Source: Pseudomonadota bacterium | Lineage (GTDB): Bacteria; Pseudomonadota; Alphaproteobacteria; Rhizobiales; Xanthobacteraceae | Length of the DNA stretch: 7,190 bases | NCBI GenBank assembly: GCA_023404705.1 | Contig: JAEYAU010000247.1 | Coordinates: 1 to 7,190, forward strand | Direction: 5' to 3' | Shown here: one piece after another, positions 1 through 7,190 of the stretch | How the letters are laid out: the number at the start of each line of letters is the position of its first letter | How positions within the stretch are numbered: the stretch's first letter is position 1 | Notes under the pieces: generated by a model | What the model was told of the DNA's origin: nothing | Seen by the model: the letters and a program-made list of their open reading frames with translations, nothing else | Databases searched by the model: none | Translations under genes and position numbers: made by a program

Positions 1-102
1 GCTCAAACAACTGCACGGCCTTAAAACATGCATCGCGGCGCCAACGCGAACGGCAGCGCGGCCGCCATACTATGCGCACCGTGCACAGTGTCTTTGATTG
101 CA

Positions 103-117
103 TGCGGGAGTCCCGCA
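103..117. promoter_or_regulatory. Perfect 7-bp inverted repeat with one-base centre
   Basis: TGCGGGA, a single G, then TCCCGCA form a perfect dyad about 135 nt before the likely start of the di-heme peroxidase. A one-base centre cannot form a normal hairpin loop without opening inner pairs, so a protein-binding operator is at least as likely as an RNA structure. No regulator family is recognised from the half-site. It could also occur by chance in GC-rich DNA. Confidence 0.25.
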
Positions 118-172
118 ACTACACGAACTTTCAGCAGGCCAAATGTATTCGGCAAGCAGAAAAACGTATGCC

Positions 173-217
173 AATGTAATTGCACATTAACGCAGCGGTA
201 ATGCGCCCCGATGCATT
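173..217. promoter_or_regulatory. Two AT-rich dyads before the peroxidase gene
   Basis: AATGT (173-177) and ACATT (184-188) are inverted copies separated by 6 nt. AATGC (200-204) and GCATT (213-217) are inverted copies separated by 8 nt. The first also fits the loose T-N11-A pattern of LysR-type regulators. They lie 18-62 nt ahead of the first possible ATG, where an operator for a redox-responsive or other regulator would be expected. The half-sites are only 5 bp, so chance is a serious alternative. Confidence 0.2.
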
Positions 218-252
218 GTCGATAAAGTGAGCTTATGGGGGATTCTGCGGTT

Positions 253-1335
253 ATGCGTTACCTTTCTACGGGAATCTTCTTACTCGGAAGCGCGGTCGTA
301 TTGTCCTCCCAGCTCGCGCCACCTGCGGCAACGGAGGGGCGTGCGGCCGCTCTGGTCGGCACGCCGCGCAAGGTCGAGCGCAGCAAGCCGCCGGAGTCGT
401 CGGTCGAGCAGCTCAAGGCGCAGTATCGCCGGCCCGACGCGATCCCATTCCCGAAAGAGAATCCCTACACGACCGAGAAGGCCGCGCTGGGCAAGAAGCT
501 CTACTTCGACACGCGCCTCTCCGCCGCCAACGTCCTCTCCTGCGCCTCTTGCCACAGTCCGGGCTATGCCTGGGGTGACGGCCTGCCGAAAGGCGTCGGC
601 CACGGCATGAAGGAGCTCGGCCGCCGCTCGCCGACCATCGTCAATGCTGCCTTCGGCCAGATCTTCATGTGGGATGGCCGCGCCGGCTCGCTCGAGGAGC
701 AGGCGCTCGGCCCGATCCAGGCCGACGTCGAGATGAACATGCCTCTCGACCGGCTGATGGCGCGCCTCAACACCATTCCGGAATACAAGCCGTGGTTCGA
801 TGCCGCCTTTCCGAAGGAAGGCATGAAGCCGGCGACGATCGCGATGGCGATCGCGACCTACGAGCGCACGGTCGTCTCCGGCCTTGCGCCATTCGATCAG
901 TGGATCCAGGGCAACGAGAAGGCGATCTCCGAGGAAGCGAAGCGCGGCTTCGTGCTGTTCAACGGCAAGGCCCAGTGCGCGTCCTGCCACAGCGGCTGGA
1001 ATTTCACCGACGACAGCTTCCACGATATCGGCCTGAAGGACGGCGACATCGGCCGCGGCAAGCAGATGCCGCAGGTGATCAAGATGCAGTACGCCTTCAA
1101 GACGCCGGGCCTGCGTGAGATCGCGCGCCGCGGCCCCTACATGCATGACGGCGCGATGGCGACGCTCGAGGCCGTGGTCGAGCACTACGATCACGCCGGC
1201 GTCAGCCGTCCGAGCCGCTCCGACCTGATCAAGCCGCTCGCGCTCTCGGCGCAGGAGAAGGCCGATCTGGTCGCCTTCATGAAGACGCTGACCAGCGACA
1301 TCGATCCCACCACGGTTCCGGTGCTCCCGCGCTGA
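253..1335 (+). CDS. Secreted di-heme cytochrome c peroxidase / MauG-family protein
   Basis: Likely a periplasmic di-heme enzyme of the bacterial cytochrome c peroxidase/MauG superfamily, reducing peroxide or oxidising a protein partner. The 360-residue product starts with MRYLSTGIFLLG, a signal-like hydrophobic segment (about residues 5-20). Two c-heme motifs CASCH are at 97-101 and 242-246. Superfamily landmarks follow: His117, 16 residues after the first heme His and matching the distal His of the low-potential heme in Pseudomonas CcpA; RRSPTIVNAA; MWDGRAGSLEEQ with the inter-heme Trp140; VEMNM with Glu160; and PYMHDGAMATLE. At the position where CcpA has its Met heme ligand there is Tyr312 (VVEHYD), as in MauG. 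An in-frame ATG at 235 would add six residues, including an Asp before the basic n-region. I prefer 253, which gives a cleaner signal peptide and has GGGGGA at 237-242 upstream. A 32-nt gap leads to the cupredoxin gene, so co-transcription is likely. Family is certain; peroxidase versus MauG-like role is open. Confidence 0.93.
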   Translation: MRYLSTGIFLLGSAVVLSSQLAPPAATEGRAAALVGTPRKVERSKPPESSVEQLKAQYRRPDAIPFPKENPYTTEKAALGKKLYFDTRLSAANVLSCASCHSPGYAWGDGLPKGVGHGMKELGRRSPTIVNAAFGQIFMWDGRAGSLEEQALGPIQADVEMNMPLDRLMARLNTIPEYKPWFDAAFPKEGMKPATIAMAIATYERTVVSGLAPFDQWIQGNEKAISEEAKRGFVLFNGKAQCASCHSGWNFTDDSFHDIGLKDGDIGRGKQMPQVIKMQYAFKTPGLREIARRGPYMHDGAMATLEAVVEHYDHAGVSRPSRSDLIKPLALSAQEKADLVAFMKTLTSDIDPTTVPVLPR

Positions 1336-1367
1336 GCCGCTCCCCTCGAGAAGAAACGGAGACTGCC

Positions 1368-1694
1368 ATGACTCTCACCCGTACCCTCGTCATCGCTTTC
1401 GCGGCGGGGATCGCCACCGCGGCAGTCGCGGCCGGCACCGAGCGTTCCATCACGCAAAAAGGCAAGGTGTTCTCGGAGAGCGAGGTCGCCATCAAGAAGG
1501 GTGAGACGGTCGTGTTCGTGAACGACGACACCGTGAGCCACAACATCATGTCGAACACGTCGGGCAACGCCTTCAATCTCGGCTCGCAAGCGCCGGGCAT
1601 CTCGACGCCCGTGACCTTCGACAAGTCCGGCGACATCACGGTGATCTGCGCGATCCATCCGCGCATGAAGATGACGGTCAAGGTTTCCGACTAA
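1368..1694 (+). CDS. Small secreted type-1 copper protein (amicyanin/plastocyanin-like cupredoxin)
   Basis: A 108-residue blue-copper electron carrier. Residues 1-22 are a typical Sec signal peptide (basic Arg5, hydrophobic core, AVAAG end), so the mature protein of about 86 residues is periplasmic. Copper ligands are visible: His58 in VSHNI, then Cys94, His97 and Met100 in CAIHPRM. The C-x2-H-x2-M loop is the short spacing of amicyanin; plastocyanin and pseudoazurin have a longer His-Met gap. The segment EVAIKKGETVVFVNDD is the usual beta strand before the first His. The ATG is preceded by GGAGA (1358-1362) at 5-nt spacing. Its place just after a di-heme peroxidase suggests electron exchange with that enzyme; azurin and pseudoazurin are known donors to bacterial cytochrome c peroxidases. 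Whether it carries electrons to or from the peroxidase cannot be told from sequence. Confidence 0.92.
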   Translation: MTLTRTLVIAFAAGIATAAVAAGTERSITQKGKVFSESEVAIKKGETVVFVNDDTVSHNIMSNTSGNAFNLGSQAPGISTPVTFDKSGDITVICAIHPRMKMTVKVSD

Positions 1695-1721
1695 ACCCCT
1701 CTCTGATCCGAAGGTCCTCCC

Positions 1722-3377
1722 ATGTCCATCCGCTCCAAGCTGATCATCAGCTTCAGCGTCGTGTTGCTGCTCGCCGCGGGTGCGGCAGGCTATGGGATCC
1801 GGGCGATCTCTGAAGCCGGCGACCTGGTCGTGCGTCTCTACGATCAGTCCTTCATGGCGGCGAGCCACGCGCGTTCCGCGCAGGCCAAGTTCAACGAGGC
1901 GCGCGCCGCCATGGAGCGCGGCCTGACGCTGCGCGACGGCGCGCCCAAGTCCAACATCGCGGTGCTCGACGCCGCGATGAAGGAGGTGCGCGAGGAGCTC
2001 AAGGTGGCGGCCGAGCGCATGTCGGGCTCGCAGGCGGCCGACACCGTGAAGAAGGCGCAGGCGCTGGCGCAGGACTGGTACGAGACTGGCAGCAAGATCC
2101 TCAAGCCGCCGGCCGGCGGCCTGCTCGAGCTGCCGCTCACCAGCAACCTGCTCGCGCGGGCCGACACGGTCACGGCCGCCATCGATCAGGTGGTCGAGGA
2201 CGCGAGCGCCTACGGCTTCGAATTCCGGCAGGCCGCGGAAGCGCAGGTCGCGGCGTCGCAGCGCAATCTCACGGTGCTCACCGCGGCGACGATCATGATC
2301 GGCCTGCTGCTCTCGGTCGGCATCGCCTGGTCGTTCACGCAGCCGCTGCGCCGCGCCATCGCGATCTCGGAGCGGGTCGCCGCCGGCGATCTCGCGCACG
2401 AGATCGAGGCCGCACGCCGCGACGAGTTCGGCCGCCTGCTTGCCTCGCTCGGGCAGATGCAGAACGCGCTGCGCAACCAGACCGCGGCTCAGCACGCGGT
2501 CGCCGAAGGCAAGGCGCGCGAGGCCGAGGAGCAGGTCGCACGCCGCCAGCAGATGGAGCGGCAGATCGCGAGCTTCCGCGATGGCGTCGAGGCCATGCTG
2601 CGCACCATGACGGAGCGCATGAACGTGACGGCGGGCACGCTGAGCGCGATCACGCGCGAGGCCAGCGGCAAGGCGACCGACGCGGCCGGCGCCGCCAAGG
2701 CGACCTCCAACAATGTCGGCACGGTGGCGGCCGCCGCCGAGGAGCTCGGCGCCTCGATCCACAGCATCACGCAGCAGCTCGAGCGCGCCAGCAAAGTGGT
2801 CGGTCAGGCGACTGGCGCCGCGCAGTCCGCGAACGACACCGTGGTGGGCTTGGCCGAGGCCGCGAAACGCATCGACGACGTCGTCAACCTGATCCGCGCC
2901 ATCGCCGAGCAGACCAACCTGCTGGCGCTCAACGCGACCATCGAGGCGGCGCGCGCCGGCGAAGCCGGCAAGGGCTTCGCGGTGGTCGCCTCCGAGGTGA
3001 AGGCGCTCGCGACGCAGACCGCCAAGGCGACCGAGGAGATCAGCGCGCAGATCACGGCCGTGCAGTCCTCGACCGGTAATGCGGTCGAGAAGATCGGCTC
3101 GATCGCCGACGTGATGGGCGAAATTCGCGAGCTCACCGGCGCGCTCTCGGCCGCGATCCATCAGCAAGGGGCCGCGACTTCCGAGATCGCGCAGAGCATC
3201 CAGCGCGCCGCGCTCGCGACACAGGAGGTCGCGAGCAACGTCGACGGCACCAGCACGGCGATTGCGGAGACCGATCAGGCCGCCAAGGACGTGCTCGAAG
3301 CCGCCGACTATTTCGGCACCAATGCCGACGCGCTGCGCCGCTCAGTGGACGACTTCCTGGGCAACGTCGCGGCGTAG
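1722..3377 (+). CDS. Methyl-accepting chemotaxis protein, two TM segments, HAMP and MCP signalling domain
   Basis: A 551-residue inner-membrane chemoreceptor. TM1 is about residues 7-27 after the basic start MSIRSK. A roughly 155-residue periplasmic, mostly helical region follows and looks like a four-helix-bundle sensor; I see no Cache motif and no cysteine. TM2 is about 183-205. HAMP (about 206-258) begins at TQPLRRAI and includes the GDL motif. The cytoplasmic coiled coil contains AAAAEELGAS (Glu340-Glu341, a likely adaptation region) and the conserved hairpin tip EQTNLLALNATIEAARAGE from Glu396, which contacts CheA/CheW. No C-terminal CheR-tethering pentapeptide is seen; the end is LGNVAA. 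The start is 27 nt after the cupredoxin stop with a weak AAGG at 1711-1714, so it is probably co-transcribed with the redox pair. The ligand is unknown; a redox or peroxide-related signal is an inference from context only. Confidence 0.95.
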   Translation: MSIRSKLIISFSVVLLLAAGAAGYGIRAISEAGDLVVRLYDQSFMAASHARSAQAKFNEARAAMERGLTLRDGAPKSNIAVLDAAMKEVREELKVAAERMSGSQAADTVKKAQALAQDWYETGSKILKPPAGGLLELPLTSNLLARADTVTAAIDQVVEDASAYGFEFRQAAEAQVAASQRNLTVLTAATIMIGLLLSVGIAWSFTQPLRRAIAISERVAAGDLAHEIEAARRDEFGRLLASLGQMQNALRNQTAAQHAVAEGKAREAEEQVARRQQMERQIASFRDGVEAMLRTMTERMNVTAGTLSAITREASGKATDAAGAAKATSNNVGTVAAAAEELGASIHSITQQLERASKVVGQATGAAQSANDTVVGLAEAAKRIDDVVNLIRAIAEQTNLLALNATIEAARAGEAGKGFAVVASEVKALATQTAKATEEISAQITAVQSSTGNAVEKIGSIADVMGEIRELTGALSAAIHQQGAATSEIAQSIQRAALATQEVASNVDGTSTAIAETDQAAKDVLEAADYFGTNADALRRSVDDFLGNVAA

Positions 3378-3384
3378 GGTGTGC

Positions 3385-3406
3385 TCGGCGCGCCAAGGCG
3401 TGCCGA
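3385..3406 (+). terminator. GC-rich hairpin just after the chemoreceptor gene
   Basis: TCGGCGCGCC (3385-3394), AA, then GGCGTGCCGA (3397-3406) pair over 10 positions, with one G-U wobble at 3390/3401. The tightest loop would be two bases, so in RNA the last pair probably opens to four. It begins 7 nt after the TAG of the chemoreceptor gene, where a terminator or 3'-end stabilising stem is expected. No T-run follows, so it is not a classic intrinsic terminator. High-GC genomes often have such stems without a U-tract. Confidence 0.45.
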
Positions 3407-3609
3407 ATGGCATTCAGCCCGAGTTCGCGCCGAGCGCACGCGGTCACACACGCCGAGGTGTGCGGCCGCGCCAGCCGCGTGCGCACGGCGGCATAGGGAC
3501 CGCGTGCTGGCGGAAGTCAGCGGCCGCGGCGCACACCCCACGAAGCGCCCCCCGCGACCACCCGTCGCCTCACACCCACCGCATTTCCCATGGAACTTTG
3601 CCGGCCCAG

Positions 3610-3617
3610 CCCCATTT
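3610..3617 (+). promoter_or_regulatory. Possible heat-shock (sigma-32) -10 element
   Basis: CCCCATTT matches the core of the Escherichia coli RpoH -10 consensus and sits 35-42 nt before the ftsH start. ftsH genes are often under heat-shock control, which makes it worth noting. No matching CTTG-type -35 lies at the right distance; the nearest, CTTTG at 3596-3600, is too close. Alphaproteobacterial RpoH -10 boxes also differ somewhat. Treat as a weak candidate. Confidence 0.18.
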
Positions 3618-3621
3618 AAGC

Positions 3622-3639
3622 GTGATCCGTTCGGATCAC
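3622..3639. promoter_or_regulatory. Perfect 8-bp inverted repeat before ftsH
   Basis: GTGATCCG, TT, CGGATCAC form a perfect palindrome ending 12 nt before the ftsH ATG, immediately upstream of its GAGGG ribosome-binding sequence (3644-3648). As DNA it could be an operator overlapping a start point. As RNA it could form a 7-bp stem with a GUUC loop in the leader. The ribosome-binding sequence is outside the stem, so simple occlusion is not indicated. No known regulator site is recognised. Confidence 0.5.
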
Positions 3640-3651
3640 CGGCGAGGGCCC

Positions 3652-5499
<1,848 letters not shown>

Positions 5500-5531
5500 G
5501 CCCGCGAAACCTCGATCCGCCGCGCGAACGA

Positions 5532-5560
5532 TTGCGGTCAGCTTGCGCCACGGCAATACT
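5532..5560 (+). promoter_or_regulatory. Possible promoter for the SWIM gene
   Basis: TTGCGG (5532-5537) and AATACT (5555-5560) are spaced by exactly 17 nt and match the sigma-70 -35 and -10 consensus at 3 and 4 of 6 positions. They lie in the 141-nt gap after ftsH, about 80 nt before the preferred GTG start. I see no strong terminator after ftsH, so read-through from ftsH is also possible. Confidence 0.27.
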
Positions 5561-5640
5561 CGACTGATTCCTGCGTAGTGCAGGCTTCCTCGGCCGAGCC
5601 CCTGGATTTCGCCGGACCGTGTGCTGATCGGGTGGAGCAC

Positions 5641-7053
5641 GTGAGCCTCACCAAGGAGAAGATCGAGCAGCTGGCGCCCGACCAGTCGTCGCTTGCCGCG
5701 GCGCTGAAGCTCATGAAGCCGGCGAGCTGGCCGGTGCTCGCGCGCGAGGGCGCGCTCGCCTGGGGCGAGTGCCAGGGGTCGGGCGCGACGCCCTATCGCG
5801 TCGTCACCTCGCTCGATGACCTCGGCTACAAGTGCACCTGTCCGAGCCGCAAGTTTCCCTGCAAGCACGCGCTGGCCGTGATGTGGCTCGCCTGTGAGAC
5901 GCCGCAGCGCTTTGCGCAGGCGCCGCCGCCGCCCTGGGTCGAGGATTGGCTCTCGCGGCGCCGTCCCAAAGGCGCGGGTTCGGCCAGGTCCGAGAGCGTG
6001 ACCGCTGGCGCCTCCATGGCGGCCGCGGTCGCGGAAGCCGAGGAGCCGAAGGAGAGCGATCCGAAGGCAGAGGCGCGTGCCGCCGCGCAACGCCAGCGGG
6101 CGCGCGAGCAGCGCGAGGCGGCGGTGCTCGCGGGCCTCGACGAGCTCGACCGCTGGATCCTCGATCAGCTGCAAAGCGGGCTCGCGGGCTTCGCGCAGCA
6201 GGCCGGCAAGGGCGCGCGGGCGCTCATCACCCGTCTGGTCGACGCCAAGGCCCAGGCCCTCGCGGGCCGCGTAGAGGCGCTCGTCGCCGATGTGCATCGT
6301 CTGCCCGAGCAGATGCGCGGTGAGGTCGTGCTGGAGCGGCTCGCCTCGCTGGCGCTGATCTCGGCGGCCTACCGCAGCCAGGAGCAGCTACCGCCCGCGC
6401 TCAAGGCCGACGTGCGCCGTGCCGCAAGCTGGATCACCACGCGCGAGGAGCTGCTGGAGGACCCGAGCGCCTTCCGCGTCTCCGCCGATTGGATCGTCGC
6501 GGCGACGCGCAGCATCGTGCAACCCGACCGCCTGCGCCGGCTCGAGACCTGGCTGCTGCGCACGACGCCGGACGAGGGGACACCGGCGGTCGCTCTGCTG
6601 ATCGATTTCGTCCCCGTGACGGGCGGACCTTCGGCTCCGCCTTTCGTGCCCGGCGAGACACTCAGCGCCGAGATCGTGTTCTATCCCTCGGCCGCACCCC
6701 TGCGCGGCCTGCTCGCGTCGCGCGCGCCGACGACCGGTGCCGTGACTTGGCCGAGCTTTCCCGCGGGATTGAACGCAGCGCTCGCGCGCTATCGCGGCGC
6801 GCTGGCCCGTCAGCCATGGCTCGAATCCTGGCCTCTCGGCGCCGGCGGCATTCGTGTCGAACGGCTGAGCGACAACCAGCTTGCGCTCGCGGATCCGGGT
6901 GGCTTTGTGGTTCCGCTCGAGCGCACGCAGACCGAAGCGCTGACGCCGATGCTCGGGCTCGAGCCGGTCTCGGCGCTGTTCACCTGGGACGGCCGATACG
7001 CGACGCTGCTCGCCGCCGAGACGCCGATCGGCACGTGGTACGAGAGCCCATGA
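5641..7053 (+). CDS. SWIM zinc-finger protein of unknown function
   Basis: A 470-residue cytoplasmic protein with an N-terminal SWIM zinc finger: Cys65, Cys67, Cys74 and His76 in KCTCPSRKFPCKHALAVMW fit CxCxnCxH. SWIM fingers are known to mediate nucleic-acid or protein contacts; the function of this family is not established. An acidic/charged linker, about residues 125-160, is rich in Ala, Glu and Arg and probably coiled. A helical region follows (GLDELDRWILDQLQSGLAGF, then ITRLVDAKAQALAGRVEAL), and the C-terminal part, rich in beta-type sequence, ends TWDGRYATLLAAETPIGTWYESP. I chose GTG at 5641 because VSLTKEKIEQLAPD resembles the usual start of this family and GGTGGAG (5631-5637) precedes it. 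An in-frame GTG at 5578 would add 21 unremarkable residues. The stop overlaps the next start as ATGA, so the two are translationally coupled and probably act together. Confidence 0.88.
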   Translation: MSLTKEKIEQLAPDQSSLAAALKLMKPASWPVLAREGALAWGECQGSGATPYRVVTSLDDLGYKCTCPSRKFPCKHALAVMWLACETPQRFAQAPPPPWVEDWLSRRRPKGAGSARSESVTAGASMAAAVAEAEEPKESDPKAEARAAAQRQRAREQREAAVLAGLDELDRWILDQLQSGLAGFAQQAGKGARALITRLVDAKAQALAGRVEALVADVHRLPEQMRGEVVLERLASLALISAAYRSQEQLPPALKADVRRAASWITTREELLEDPSAFRVSADWIVAATRSIVQPDRLRRLETWLLRTTPDEGTPAVALLIDFVPVTGGPSAPPFVPGETLSAEIVFYPSAAPLRGLLASRAPTTGAVTWPSFPAGLNAALARYRGALARQPWLESWPLGAGGIRVERLSDNQLALADPGGFVVPLERTQTEALTPMLGLEPVSALFTWDGRYATLLAAETPIGTWYESP

Positions 7054-7190
7054 CGGCCGCGCTGTCATCCCGGGAGCTTGCGCGCGTGCGGCACGCCATG
7101 CTGCTCGGGCTCGCGCGCCAACCCGTTCCGGTCCCCGAGGCGTTCGCGCCGGTCGTCGCCGCGATACCCGCGCGCGACCCTATGCTGACC
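7050..7190 (+). CDS. Start of a further gene, cut by the window end (possible DUF5691-like)
   Basis: Forty-seven codons are visible, beginning MTAALSSRELARVRHAMLLG and open to the window end. The ATG at 7050 overlaps the SWIM stop codon by four bases (ATGA), with GAGAG at 7042-7046 as a plausible ribosome-binding sequence. Codon use matches the upstream gene, with G/C-rich third positions. The visible part is a predicted helix with no catalytic motif. In SWIM-gene neighbourhoods that I recall from other bacteria, the next gene is often a DUF5691 protein, whose early sequence also has an ALLG-type helix followed by Pro-rich residues. That identity is an inference from position and faint resemblance; that it is a real gene is much surer. 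Confidence 0.72.
   Translation, partial: MTAALSSRELARVRHAMLLGLARQPVPVPEAFAPVVAAIPARDPMLT

Larger units (their letters stand above)
1..252. other. Non-coding leader upstream of the di-heme peroxidase gene
   Basis: I see no credible coding frame in this stretch. It is visibly richer in A+T than the rest of the window, especially from about 120 to 235, as expected for a promoter and regulatory region. It holds three short dyads, annotated separately, and no convincing tRNA or small RNA. I could not pick a clear sigma-70 pair. GATAAA at 221-226 could be a -10-like element, but no good -35 lies 16-18 nt before it. The upstream neighbour lies outside the window, so its orientation is unknown. Confidence 0.6.
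3378..3651. other. Gap between chemoreceptor gene and ftsH; C-rich stretch inside
   Basis: This 274-nt stretch has no gene I can support. It starts with the hairpin at 3385-3406 and ends with the dyad at 3622-3639. In between, about 3532-3590 is strongly C-rich and G-poor on the + strand: by hand count 34 C, 8 G, 12 A and 5 T in 59 nt. That composition is typical of Rho-loading (rut) sites, so Rho-dependent termination of the upstream transcript is possible. A frame open from 3262 runs through into ftsH, but its residues before 3652 are Arg/Pro-rich, low-complexity sequence typical of an out-of-frame GC-rich reading. Confidence 0.5.

Noticed and set aside
1191..3167. Long antisense open frame (658 codons) opposite the chemoreceptor and cupredoxin genes
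   Set aside because: The translation is Arg/Leu/His-rich low-complexity sequence with no domain, as expected on the reverse strand of GC-rich coding DNA. The + strand genes here have full, recognisable domains.
3447..3462. CACAC / GTGTG small stem in the gap before ftsH
   Set aside because: Only five pairs with a six-base loop and no flanking extension; too weak in this base composition to call a terminator or regulatory RNA.
3262..3651. N-terminal extension of ftsH back into the chemoreceptor gene
   Set aside because: The extension is Arg/Pro-rich, overlaps the chemoreceptor out of frame, and would bury the natural FtsH start MNKQTRFNIGYAV, which has its own ribosome-binding sequence at 3644-3648.
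5578..5640. Upstream GTG start for the SWIM protein, adding 21 residues
   Set aside because: The added residues do not resemble the family's usual start, and the GTG at 5641 has GGTGGAG just before it. It cannot be fully excluded.

Overview
The window is high-GC DNA (roughly two thirds G+C by eye) with compact genes that all run on the + strand. Codon use is strongly biased to G/C in third positions. The chemoreceptor type, the MauG-like di-heme protein and the general style suggest an alphaproteobacterium, perhaps of the Hyphomicrobiales (Bradyrhizobium/Rhodopseudomonas-like). That placement is inference; there is no rRNA or other phylogenetic marker here.

Layout. (1) 1-252 is a non-coding, comparatively AT-rich leader with several short dyads. 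(2) 253-3377 holds three closely spaced genes: a secreted di-heme peroxidase of the CcpA/MauG superfamily, a small secreted type-1 copper protein with an amicyanin-type ligand loop, and a membrane-bound methyl-accepting chemotaxis protein. Gaps of 32 and 27 nt suggest one transcript. The first two look like a periplasmic redox pair; the chemoreceptor may sense a related stimulus. (3) 3378-3651 is a gap with a hairpin 7 nt after the chemoreceptor stop, a C-rich G-poor stretch, and a perfect 8-bp inverted repeat just before the next start. It looks like the boundary between two transcription units. (4) 3652-5499 encodes an FtsH-type AAA+ zinc protease with all catalytic motifs but several non-consensus residues. 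It is not next to the usual tilS/pal/tol genes, so it is probably an accessory paralogue. (5) 5641-7053 encodes a SWIM zinc-finger protein, and its stop codon overlaps (ATGA) the start of a further gene cut by the window end.

The most interesting lead is at the right edge. A SWIM protein translationally coupled to a second uncharacterised gene resembles the start of a multi-gene cluster that, in other bacteria, continues with a MoxR-type AAA ATPase and a VWA protein. The rest of that cluster, if present, lies outside the window. The second lead is the MauG-like/amicyanin-like pair with no methylamine dehydrogenase gene in view.
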